Notes under the pieces: generated by a model | What the model was told of the DNA's origin: nothing | Database searches by the model: none | The model's input: only the letters and a program-made list of their open reading frames with translations | Program-made: the position numbers and the translations under genes | Part shown: one piece after another, positions 1-6,233 of the stretch | How the letters are laid out: each line of letters opens with the position of its first letter | Numbering within the stretch: the first letter of the stretch is position 1 | DNA from: an uncultured Atopobiaceae bacterium | GTDB lineage: Bacteria; Actinomycetota; Coriobacteriia; Coriobacteriales; Atopobiaceae | Direction of reading: 5' to 3' | NCBI GenBank assembly: GCA_947581665.1 | Contig: CANPVI010000055.1 | Span: 1 to 8,522, forward strand | Length of the DNA stretch: 8,522 nucleotides

Positions 1-51
1 CAAAGCGCCTCCTCCACGCTGCATGGGCAGCTCAGCCCGACGGTCGTGTGA
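1..51 (+). CDS. Possible 3' end of an upstream gene (partial)
   Basis: Frame 1 is open from the window edge to a TGA at 49-51 and would encode the C-terminal peptide QSASSTLHGQLSPTVV. It would end 27 nt before the mupG start, a spacing that fits an upstream operon member. The peptide is too short to identify, and the other two forward frames are also open across this stretch, so this is only a candidate. No promoter is visible between it and the next gene. Confidence 0.3.
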   Translation, partial: QSASSTLHGQLSPTVV

Positions 52-78
52 GTCGCGTGCGAACGAAGCGGAGCGTCC

Positions 79-1185
79 ATGGCCTACTCGTCCCCGAAGA
101 AGCTCGGTCTTGGCATTTCGGTCTACCCCGAGCATTGCTCCCAGGAGGAAACCCTCGCCTACATCGACGCGGCGGGAAAGCGCGGCTACACGCGCGTGTT
201 CAGCTGCCTGCTCTCCGTGAAGGGCGATCGCGGGCAGATCGTCGAGGAGTTCAAGCCCGTGGCCGAGCGCATCCACGCGAACGGCATGCAGCTCGTGCTC
301 GACGTGTGGCCCGCGGTGCTCGATCGCCTCGGCGTAAGCCCCGAGGACCTCTCGTTCTTCCACGACCTCGGCGCCGACGGCCTGCGCCTCGACGCGCCCT
401 ACGCCGATCGCACCATCGCCGAGATGACGCACAACCCATTCGGCCTCGTGGTGGAGGTCAACGCCTCCATGCGAGACGCCATCCTCGAATCGGCGCTTCT
501 CTCCGGTGCGGATTCCGCGCACCTTTGGGCCTGCCACAACTTCTATCCCCAGCGCTACAGCGGCCTCTCCTATGAGTTCTGGGAGGAGACCAGCATCCAG
601 GCCATGGACCAGAACATCCGCGTGGCGAGCTTCGTGGGCTGCGAGAACCACGACGCCATGGGCCCGTGGGGCAACGGCACCGGCCTACCCACGCTCGAGA
701 TGCATCGCGACCTCGCACCCGGCCTCGCCGCGCGCCACCTCGCGGCCACCGGCCTCGTGGACGACATCCTCATCTCGAACGCCTTCGCCACCGAAGAGGA
801 ACTCGACGACCTCGCGGCCATCGACCCCCTGCGCATCGACATGAAGATCGACCTCGAGGACGCGGACACCGACGTCGAGCGCGAGATCATCTTCAACTTC
901 CCGCATGTGGTGCGCGGCGATCTCTCGCCCTACATCCTTCGCAGCTCGATGGCGCGCGTGAAGTACCACGACACGCCCATCCCGCCCCACGACACGCGCG
1001 ATGCCGTGCGCGGCGACATCGTCGTCGTGAACGACAACGATCCGCGCTACAAAGGCGAGCTCCAAGTGGTCCTTCGTGACATGAAGAACCTCGGGCTCCA
1101 CAACATCGTCGGCCACGTCCCAGAGGAGGAGCAAATCCTCATCGACTACCTCGATTCGTGGCAACGCTTTGGATTCATCGGCTAG
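79..1185 (+). CDS. mupG: MupG/DUF871-family protein (TIM-barrel 6-phospho-disaccharide hydrolase type)
   Basis: The 368-aa product matches the DUF871/MupG family in length and sequence. The N-terminus LGLGISVYPEHCS (residues ~9-21) followed by a TRVFSCLLS strand is typical of the family's TIM barrel, which I place at about residues 9-245, with ACHNFYP around 151-157. The last ~115 residues would form the smaller C-terminal beta domain. The characterised staphylococcal member is a cytoplasmic 6-phospho-N-acetylmuramidase that cleaves MurNAc-6P-GlcNAc after PTS import. Whether this copy uses that substrate or another 6-phosphorylated disaccharide cannot be told from sequence alone. The ATG at 79 has a GGAG at 70-73 five bases upstream, and the family motif begins right after it. 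The downstream PTS IIC gene supports a role in cleaving an imported phospho-sugar. No signal peptide is visible. The family call is firm; the substrate is inferred. Confidence 0.85.
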   Translation: MAYSSPKKLGLGISVYPEHCSQEETLAYIDAAGKRGYTRVFSCLLSVKGDRGQIVEEFKPVAERIHANGMQLVLDVWPAVLDRLGVSPEDLSFFHDLGADGLRLDAPYADRTIAEMTHNPFGLVVEVNASMRDAILESALLSGADSAHLWACHNFYPQRYSGLSYEFWEETSIQAMDQNIRVASFVGCENHDAMGPWGNGTGLPTLEMHRDLAPGLAARHLAATGLVDDILISNAFATEEELDDLAAIDPLRIDMKIDLEDADTDVEREIIFNFPHVVRGDLSPYILRSSMARVKYHDTPIPPHDTRDAVRGDIVVVNDNDPRYKGELQVVLRDMKNLGLHNIVGHVPEEEQILIDYLDSWQRFGFIG

Positions 1186-1217
1186 GGAGCGCCGGAGGAA
1201 CGCTTCCTAGGGAGAGG

Positions 1218-1252
1218 GGGCTCATCGGAGCCCAGAGGGGCCCGAAAGGGCC
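1218..1252 (+). other. Two adjacent short hairpins in the mupG-IIC gap
   Basis: GGGCTC (1218-1223) pairs with GAGCCC (1228-1233) around an ATCG loop. GGCCC (1239-1243) pairs with GGGCC (1248-1252) around a GAAA tetraloop of the stable GNRA class. Neither is followed by a T-run, so they do not look like intrinsic terminators. They could stabilise or help process the mRNA between mupG and the IIC gene; that role is inference. Confidence 0.5.
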
Positions 1253-1256
1253 AGAA

Positions 1257-1326
1257 GCACGACCAGCGCGGGAGAGGGCTCGCGCACAAAGAGAGACGCG
1301 CGGGGAAGGGCCCGCGCACGACCAGC
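1257..1326 (+). repeat. Duplicated hairpin flanked by an 11-bp direct repeat
   Basis: GCACGACCAGC occurs at 1257-1267 and again at 1316-1326. Between and overlapping these are two related hairpins. The first is GCGCGGG (1266-1272) with CTCGCGC (1279-1285), including one G-T wobble, and loop AGAGGG. The second is GCGCGGG (1298-1304) with CCCGCGC (1311-1317), and loop GAAGGG. The copies are 32 nt apart, and each is followed by AC. The second ends just 11 nt before the IIC Shine-Dalgarno AAGGAGG (1329-1335). No T-run follows either stem. A role in mRNA stability or translation of the IIC gene is possible. Confidence 0.55.
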
Positions 1327-1341
1327 ACAAGGAGGTTTGGC

Positions 1342-2799
1342 ATGGCTGAAGAGTCCGGCTTCTACGCTTGGATGGAAAACAAATTCATGCCAGTCGCCAT
1401 GAGGATCGCCAACGTGCGACTCCTCGTGGCAATCCGCGACGCGTTCGTGTCGATCCTGCCCATCACCATGATCGGTTCGTTCGCGACGCTTCTGAACGTG
1501 TTCTTCCGCGACCTGCCGAACGTGTGGTTCGGCGAGGGCAACGCCTTCACCGCAGCGTGCTCCGAGCTCATCAACATCGACGGCCTCGCCTACAACGGCT
1601 CGCTCTCGGTGCTGTCGCTCGTCTTCGCCTTCGCACTCGGCTACCACATGACCCGTACCTACGAGAAGGATGGCGACGTGAACCCGTTCGCGGGCGGCGT
1701 CATCACCTTCGCAGCCGTGGTGTGCACCATGAACTTCTCGGCGAGCTTCGACTACACGCTGCCGAACGTGACCGCCGACGCAGTTCCCACGCTCACCCAG
1801 GCCGGCCTCGAGGTCGTGGAGGGCGAAGGCATCGTGACCCTGCCCGTCACCGGCGGAGGCCTCATCTCCACCAGCCTCACGGGCTCCACGGGCCTCTTCG
1901 CGGCGCTCATCTTCGGGCTCCTCGCCTCGTGGATCTACGTGAAGATCACCCTCGCCAAGCTCACGATCAAGCTCCCCGAGGGCGTGCCACCCATGGTCTC
2001 CAAGGCCTTCGCCGCCATCATCCCGGGCGTCGTGGCCGTCTACATCTGCGCCATCATCACGCAACTCTGCGTCATCTGGACGGGGCAGTATCCGGGTCCG
2101 CTCATCTCCACGCTCATCCAGCAACCGCTCCTCGGTTTCTCCCAGAACGCGTTCGCCATCATCCTCGTGAACTTCCTCATCCAGTTCTTCTGGTTCTTCG
2201 GCATCCACGGCTCGAACGTGCTCGCGCCCGTCACCAACGGCGTCTATCTCCCCGCCCTCATGGAGAACATGAACGCCTACAACAGCGGCACTGCGCCGAT
2301 GGACCTTCCCTACAAGTGGGTGAGCTCCTCGTATGAGGTCTACACGTGGATCGGCGGCGCCGGCATCACGCTCGGCCTCATCATCGCCGTGCTCATCTAC
2401 TCCAAGCGCGAGGACTACCGCGTGATCTCCGGCCTCGCGCTTCCCATGGGCATCTTCAACATCAACGAGCCGATCATCTTCGGCATCCCCATCGTGCTGA
2501 ACCCGCTCTACTTCATCCCGTGGATGATCATCCCGCCGATCTGCACCATCCTCCCGCTCATCCTCACCTTCGCGGGCGTCATCCCGCCGGTCTTCCTGCA
2601 GGTGCCGTGGATCATGCCCGCCGGCATCGGCGCCTTCCTCGCGACGGGCGGCAACCTGCTCGCGGGCCTCGTGTCGCTCTTGAGCGTGGTGATCTCGTTC
2701 CTCATATGGATCCCGTTCATCCGGCTTGCGAATAAGGAGGTCTCGGTCGAGATCGAGCAGGACGAGGAGTTTAACCAGTCGGTGGGCGATGAGCTCTAG
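1342..2799 (+). CDS. PTS sugar transporter subunit IIC, lactose/cellobiose (Lac/ChbC) family
   Basis: The 485-aa protein is the membrane channel subunit that carries a sugar across the cytoplasmic membrane while its IIB partner phosphorylates it. Hydrophobic helices run through most of its length. The N-terminal MENKFMPVAMRIANVR segment, the GIHGSNVLAPVTNG motif (His289) and the NINEPIIFG motif (Glu376) are hallmarks of the CelB/LacE/ChbC group. In the ChbC structure the equivalent His and Glu line the substrate site at a similar spacing. It is longer than the usual 430-450 aa because of an extra polar segment at about residues 134-172 and an acidic tail after ~465. AAGGAGG at 1329-1335, six bases upstream, supports the ATG. 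No IIA or IIB domain is fused or present nearby. The neighbouring MupG-type hydrolase suggests a beta-linked disaccharide substrate; the exact sugar is unknown. Confidence 0.9.
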   Translation: MAEESGFYAWMENKFMPVAMRIANVRLLVAIRDAFVSILPITMIGSFATLLNVFFRDLPNVWFGEGNAFTAACSELINIDGLAYNGSLSVLSLVFAFALGYHMTRTYEKDGDVNPFAGGVITFAAVVCTMNFSASFDYTLPNVTADAVPTLTQAGLEVVEGEGIVTLPVTGGGLISTSLTGSTGLFAALIFGLLASWIYVKITLAKLTIKLPEGVPPMVSKAFAAIIPGVVAVYICAIITQLCVIWTGQYPGPLISTLIQQPLLGFSQNAFAIILVNFLIQFFWFFGIHGSNVLAPVTNGVYLPALMENMNAYNSGTAPMDLPYKWVSSSYEVYTWIGGAGITLGLIIAVLIYSKREDYRVISGLALPMGIFNINEPIIFGIPIVLNPLYFIPWMIIPPICTILPLILTFAGVIPPVFLQVPWIMPAGIGAFLATGGNLLAGLVSLLSVVISFLIWIPFIRLANKEVSVEIEQDEEFNQSVGDEL

Positions 2800-2850
2800 G
2801 CGCTCCTCCGCGCCTTGCGCTTTCGCTAAGATCTCGACGTAGCTCAAGCA

Positions 2851-2876
2851 GCCGCCCTCCTTTTCGGGAGGGCGGC
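2851..2876 (+). terminator. Terminator-like hairpin after the IIC gene
   Basis: GCCGCCCTCC (2851-2860) pairs perfectly with GGAGGGCGGC (2867-2876) around the loop TTTTCG, and an A-T pair extends the base. The T-tract is poor (TTGTGTG), so it may terminate only partially, letting some transcription continue into the small membrane protein and DUF3284 genes. It lies 52 nt after the IIC stop. Confidence 0.55.
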
Positions 2877-2883
2877 TTGTGTG

Positions 2884-2890
2884 AAGGGGG
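2884..2890 (+). promoter_or_regulatory. Ribosome binding site choosing GTG 2896
   Basis: AAGGGGG lies five bases upstream of the GTG at 2896, which is ideal spacing. The earlier in-frame GTG at 2881 has only the GGAGG at 2867-2871, which is locked inside the 2851-2876 stem. This favours the 2896 start. Confidence 0.55.
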
Positions 2891-2895
2891 ACAGC

Positions 2896-3063
2896 GTGCC
2901 CAGGAGCTCATGGTCTGCGTTCTTCCTGGTGATCGGCCTGCTCTTCGTGATGGCCGCCGGCTTCGTGAACGGCCCGAACACCATCAGCTGGCCCATGCTC
3001 ATCGGCGGGCTCGTCATCGCCGGCGCGGCGCTCATCTACATGGTGCAAAAGCGCAAGTACTGA
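2896..3063 (+). CDS. Small two-helix membrane protein, unknown function
   Basis: The predicted 55-aa protein has two hydrophobic stretches: AFFLVIGLLFVMAAGFV (residues ~8-24) and MLIGGLVIAGAALIYMV (~34-50). A short polar turn containing NGPNT joins them, and the C-terminus KRKY is basic. By the positive-inside rule both ends would be cytoplasmic. I chose the GTG at 2896 because of the AAGGGGG site; starting at GTG 2881 would add five residues (60 aa). It sits between the IIC gene and a DUF3284 gene, 36 nt before the latter, so it is probably cotranscribed with it. I do not recognise a family. Codon use resembles the neighbours and the frame is clean, supporting a real gene. Confidence 0.65.
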   Translation: MPRSSWSAFFLVIGLLFVMAAGFVNGPNTISWPMLIGGLVIAGAALIYMVQKRKY

Positions 3064-3099
3064 GCCCGCAGCTCGCAGGTTGCATCCGGGAGGTTCGCC

Positions 3100-3579
3100 A
3101 TGAAGGTAGAAGCGCATCTTGAGGTGAGCGCGGAGGAGTTCTTCGAGCGCCTGCTCGCGAGCGTGTGCTACGACATCGAGAAATCCACGGGCAAGCACAA
3201 GAACCCCGCGCTGCTGAAGAAGGGCTTTTCCTACCGTAAGCCCATCCACACGAAGCTCGGCCACGAGCGCGACACGAAGGTGAAGATCACGCGGCTCGAG
3301 CGCCCGGTGGCCTACACCTGCAGCTTCGAATCCATGGGCGACACGAACACCGTCTCCTACGACCTCACGCCCGCCGCGGACGGAGGCGGCATCGACGTCG
3401 TCTACGAGGAGGACTTCGGCTCCGAGAAGAAGTCGCGCGACGTGAACGGCAAGATCGTCGGCAAGCTCTACGAGCGCTCCGCCAAAAAGAGGATGAAAAA
3501 TCAACTCAAGGCAATGGAGCGCTATATTCAGAGCGAACGCCACCTTCCAGGCGGCGAGGAGCCGTCTGAGGAGGAGTAG
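3100..3579 (+). CDS. DUF3284 domain protein (PTS-associated)
   Basis: This 159-aa soluble protein resembles the DUF3284 family. It opens with MKVEAHLEVSAEEFFERLL, followed by a YDIEKSTGK segment (~27-35) and a basic LLKKGFSYRK motif (~42-51). Alternating strands of the KVKITRLERP and YTCSFES type follow, then a lysine-rich C-terminal helix and an acidic tail ending EEPSEEE. The layout of strands plus a long C-terminal helix is compatible with a START/Bet v1-like ligand-binding fold, but that is inference. Family members are usually found beside PTS genes and have no assigned biochemical role. GGAGG at 3089-3093, six bases before the ATG, supports the start. Its TAG stop overlaps the copA start by one base, so the two are very likely translated from the same mRNA. 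No signal peptide or membrane helix is seen. Confidence 0.75.
   Translation: MKVEAHLEVSAEEFFERLLASVCYDIEKSTGKHKNPALLKKGFSYRKPIHTKLGHERDTKVKITRLERPVAYTCSFESMGDTNTVSYDLTPAADGGGIDVVYEEDFGSEKKSRDVNGKIVGKLYERSAKKRMKNQLKAMERYIQSERHLPGGEEPSEEE
3568..3576 (+). promoter_or_regulatory. Shine-Dalgarno for copA inside the DUF3284 gene
   Basis: GAGGAGGAG, encoding the last acidic residues of the DUF3284 protein, lies 2-10 bases before the copA GTG. This supports the GTG at 3579 and translational coupling across the overlap TAGTG. Confidence 0.7.
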
Positions 3580-5909
3580 TGGCGGACACATCTGCGCACA
3601 CCGCGCGGCTCGCCATAGAGGGCATGAGCTGCGCGTCCTGTTCCTCCATCATCGAGCGCATGGTGGGGCGCATGCCCGGCGTGGACGAGATGCGCGTGAA
3701 CCTCGCGGCGAACACCGGCGAGGTCGTCTTCGATCCCTCGAGCGTCTCCATCGACGCGATCCTCTCGCAGATCCGCGACCTCGGGTTCGTGGGGTCGGTG
3801 ATCCCCGAAAAGGGGCGCGCGGCCTTCGACGAGGAGCGTCGCGCGAAGGAGGCCGCCACCGAGCGCAAGGACCTCCAGACCTTCGTGCTCGCCCTCGTGC
3901 TCACCATCATCGTCGTCACGATCTCCATGACGCCTGCGGGCATGGCGGTGGGCGGCATCGCGGCGAACGTGTTCCTCGGCGCGGGCGACCACCATGCGGC
4001 CATGTTCGCGATGAACCTCATCTGCCTCATCCTCACCATCCCGGTGCAGTTCTATTGCGGCGCGCGCTACTACAAGGGCATGATCGGCGCCGCCCGTGCC
4101 CACGCGGCCAACATGGACACGCTCGTGGCGCTCGGCACGACGGTGGCGTTTTGCTATTCCGTCTACCTCACCTTCGCCCCCACGCAGATGGGGCGCATGG
4201 CGCCGTTCGAGACGTCGTGCATGCTCATCACCTTCGTGATGCTCGGCAAGATGCTCGAGCACCGCGCGAAGGGGCGCGCCGGGCGCGCGGTGGAGGAGCT
4301 CATGAACCTCGCGCCGCGCGAGGCGCACGTGCGCCGCGGGGGCGCCGAGCTCGACATCCCCACGGACGAGCTCGTGGTGGGCGATGTGGTGCTCGTGAGG
4401 CCCGGCGAGCGCGTCCCGGCTGACGGGCGCGTGGTGGCGGGGCTCTCCTCGGTGGACGAATCCATGCTCACGGGCGAGCCGATGTACCAGGAGAAGGCGC
4501 CGGGGGCGAGCGTCACCGGCGGCACCATGAACGGCACCGGCTCCTTCGAGTTCACGGTGGAGGCGGCGGGCGCCGAGACCACGCTCTCGCGCATCGTGGC
4601 GATGGTGGAGGCGGCGCAGGGTTCGAAGCCGCCCATCCAGCGCCTCGCCGACAAGATCTCCGCCGTCTTCGTGCCCACGGTGCTCGGCATCGCGCTCGCC
4701 ACCTTCGTCGGCTGGCTCATCGTCGGCGCCGTGAACGGCACCGAGCAGGGAGCGGCCTTCGAGGCGGCGCTCATGGCGGGGGTGAGCGTGATCGTGGTCG
4801 CGTGCCCCTGCGCGCTCGGCCTCGCCACCCCCACGGCCATCATGGTGGGCACGGGCAGGGGTGCTGAGCTCGGCATTCTCGTGAAGGATGGCGACGCGCT
4901 CGAGGCGGCGGCCTCGCTCGACCACGCCGTCTTCGACAAGACCGGCACCATCACGCGCGGCATGCCGGAGCTCTCGGCGGTGAGGCTCGAAGGCGAGGAG
5001 GGCGCGCGCGAGTCCTCCGTGGCGAGCTTCCTTGAAGCAGCACTCTCGGAGGGCCAGCGTCGCGCGCTCTCGATCGCGGCCGCGCTCGAGAAGGGCTCCG
5101 AGCATCCGCTCGCTCGCGCGATCCTCGTGGCCGCGGCGGAGAAGGACGTGGAGGCCGCGGGCCCCGTCGAGGGCTTCGAGGCCATCCCGGGCTTCGGGGT
5201 GGCGGCGCAGGTGGCGGGGGAGCGCTGGGCCTTCGGCAACGCGCGCCTCGTGGAACGCGAGAGCGGCGGGGAGCTTCCCGCGTGGGCCGCCGATGCGGGC
5301 GTGGCGGGCGTCACCGAGACCTACCTCGTGGGCGAGCATGAGGGCGTGCTCGCGGTCTTCTCCGTGGCCGACAGCCCGAAGGAGACCTCCGCCGAGGGCA
5401 TCTCGGACCTCGCGCGCCTCGGCGTGGAGGCGATGCTCCTCACGGGCGACGCGCGTGGGGCGGCGAACGCCATCGCGAGCGAGGTGGGGATCGAACCCGA
5501 CGACGTGATCGCCGAGGTCCTGCCCGGCGACAAGGCGAGCGTCATCGCCGACCTCGTGAAGGGCGGCAAGAAGGTGGCCATGGTGGGCGACGGCATCAAC
5601 GACACGCCGGCGCTCGCGGAGGCGAGCGTCTCCATGGCGATGGGCGCGGGCTCCGATGCCGCGCTCGAGGTGGGGCAGATCGTCCTCATGCACGATGACG
5701 TGCGCGACGTGGCGCGCGCCATCCGCCTCTCGCGCGCCACCTTGAGGAAGATCCACCAGAACTTCTTCTGGGCGCTCGCCTACAACTGCTGCCTCATCCC
5801 GCTCGCGATCGTGGGCATCCTCGCCCCCGAGGTCTCCGGCGCCTGCATGGCCCTCTCCTCCGTGAGCGTGGTCTCGAACTCCCTCCTCCTTCGCCGCAGC
5901 AAGCTCTAG
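3579..5909 (+). CDS. copA: Copper-translocating P1B-type ATPase
   Basis: This 776-aa integral membrane pump uses ATP to export Cu+ from the cytoplasm. It has one N-terminal heavy-metal-associated domain (~residues 10-75) with the metal-binding GMSCASC motif (Cys18, Cys21). Membrane helices and the actuator domain follow, with TGEP at 298-301. The intramembrane CPC is at 409-411, the phosphorylation motif DKTGT starts at Asp453, the P1B-specific HP dipeptide is at 509-510, and GDGIND spans 670-675. The last two helices carry the Cu+-specific YN (735-736) and MALSS (757-761), assigning it to subgroup P1B-1. All catalytic and metal residues are present and the length is normal. The start is a GTG overlapping the preceding stop. 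No copper-responsive regulator or chaperone gene is in the window. The stop codon is the first three bases of the downstream repeat array, and no ordinary terminator follows. Confidence 0.96.
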   Translation: MADTSAHTARLAIEGMSCASCSSIIERMVGRMPGVDEMRVNLAANTGEVVFDPSSVSIDAILSQIRDLGFVGSVIPEKGRAAFDEERRAKEAATERKDLQTFVLALVLTIIVVTISMTPAGMAVGGIAANVFLGAGDHHAAMFAMNLICLILTIPVQFYCGARYYKGMIGAARAHAANMDTLVALGTTVAFCYSVYLTFAPTQMGRMAPFETSCMLITFVMLGKMLEHRAKGRAGRAVEELMNLAPREAHVRRGGAELDIPTDELVVGDVVLVRPGERVPADGRVVAGLSSVDESMLTGEPMYQEKAPGASVTGGTMNGTGSFEFTVEAAGAETTLSRIVAMVEAAQGSKPPIQRLADKISAVFVPTVLGIALATFVGWLIVGAVNGTEQGAAFEAALMAGVSVIVVACPCALGLATPTAIMVGTGRGAELGILVKDGDALEAAASLDHAVFDKTGTITRGMPELSAVRLEGEEGARESSVASFLEAALSEGQRRALSIAAALEKGSEHPLARAILVAAAEKDVEAAGPVEGFEAIPGFGVAAQVAGERWAFGNARLVERESGGELPAWAADAGVAGVTETYLVGEHEGVLAVFSVADSPKETSAEGISDLARLGVEAMLLTGDARGAANAIASEVGIEPDDVIAEVLPGDKASVIADLVKGGKKVAMVGDGINDTPALAEASVSMAMGAGSDAALEVGQIVLMHDDVRDVARAIRLSRATLRKIHQNFFWALAYNCCLIPLAIVGILAPEVSGACMALSSVSVVSNSLLLRRSKL

Positions 5910-5962
5910 CCGCAAGACAATGGGGACGGACCTTTAGCCGCAAGACATTGGGGACGGACCTT
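5907..5962 (+). repeat. 28-bp tandem duplication starting at the copA stop
   Basis: Positions 5907-5934 and 5935-5962 both begin TAGCCGCAAGACA and end GGGGACGGACCTT. They differ only at one base (A versus T at unit position 14). The first TAG is the copA stop codon. The second copy continues into the full inverted end GTCTTGCG, pairing with CGCAAGAC at 5939-5946. Confidence 0.8.
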
Positions 5963-6000
5963 TTGTCTTGCGCGCAACGCATCTACCTGCGAAAACATTG

Positions 6001-6087
6001 CAAGACATTGGGGACGGAGCTTTTGTCTTGGAGAAGCCGCAGGTAGGAGAGCTGCCGCAAGACGAAAGGTCCGTCCCCACTGTCTTG
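6001..6087. repeat. Long inverted repeat between facing copies
   Basis: Forward copy 6001-6030 and reverse copy 6058-6087 are complementary at 27 of 30 positions by my count, around a 27-nt loop (6031-6057). Transcribed in either direction this would form a strong hairpin. Without a T-run it is not a classic terminator, but it could attenuate read-through from copA or protect the copA mRNA 3' end. Confidence 0.7.
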
Positions 6088-6163
6088 CGTCGTCCCCACT
6101 GTCTTGCGTCCCGCACCGCAGGTAGGAGAGCTGCCGCAAGACGAAAGGTCCGTCCCCACTGTC
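6037..6163. repeat. 48-bp exact duplication with 79-bp period
   Basis: Positions 6037-6084 and 6116-6163 are identical, running from CCGCAGGTAGGAGAGCTGCC through to CCCCACTGTC. After it both copies are followed by TCGTCCCCACTGTCTTGCG (6090-6108 and 6164-6182), but the second copy lacks five intervening bases (TTGCG). This is a recent local duplication followed by a small deletion, or the reverse order. Confidence 0.85.
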
Positions 6164-6233
6164 TCGTCCCCACTGTCTTGCGAAGGCGATGGGGTAGGCT
6201 CTTGTCCGTAGACGCGGGCAAGGGAGGCCAGGG

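Larger units (their letters stand above)
5907..6182. repeat. Array of seven GGGGACGGACC-type repeats filling the copA-ligA gap
   Basis: The core unit is about 30 bp with inverted ends: CAAGAC, then a GGGGACGGACC centre, then GTCTTG. Forward copies lie at 5913-5935 (right end missing), 5941-5970 and 6001-6030. Reverse copies lie at 6058-6087, 6091-6106 (partial), 6137-6163 (lacking the last TTG) and 6165-6180 (partial). Several copies share a tail ending in CTACCTGCG (5983-5991, with its reverse complement at 6039-6047 and 6118-6126). Similar GGGGACGG-type dispersed palindromes in other bacteria are often linked to REP-associated tyrosine transposases; no transposase gene is present here. I see no protein-coding gene in 5910-6233. 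Confidence 0.85.

Noticed and set aside
1158..1349. Short + strand open frame across the mupG-IIC gap
   Set aside because: It starts inside mupG, overlaps the IIC start, and gives an Arg/Gly-rich product without features; the gap is better explained by RNA hairpins.
2798..2815. Hairpin AGGCGC-TCCTCC-GCGCCT right after the IIC stop as a terminator
   Set aside because: The stem is short (six pairs) and no T-run follows; the stronger hairpin at 2851-2876 is a better candidate.
2827..2832. TAAGAT as a -10 box for the small membrane protein operon
   Set aside because: No reasonable -35 lies 16-18 bp upstream (TCCTCC there), and the start would place the hairpin at 2851 directly at the RNA 5' end.
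1222..2847. 541-codon open frame on the - strand opposite the IIC gene
   Set aside because: Product is almost entirely Asp/Glu/His/Arg/Gly repeats typical of antisense translation of GC-rich genes; the + strand encodes a clear membrane transporter.
3528..5915. 795-codon open frame on the - strand opposite copA
   Set aside because: It mirrors copA in a GC-rich region where antisense frames lack stops; its product is low-complexity His/Arg/Glu/Asp-rich with no family motif, while copA has every catalytic motif.
5907..6182. CRISPR array
   Set aside because: Units occur in both orientations, spacing is irregular, and there are no unique spacers of constant length.
6178..6200. TTGCGA / TAGGCT as a ligA promoter
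   Set aside because: The spacer is only 11 bp and the first element is the end of a repeat unit; not convincing.
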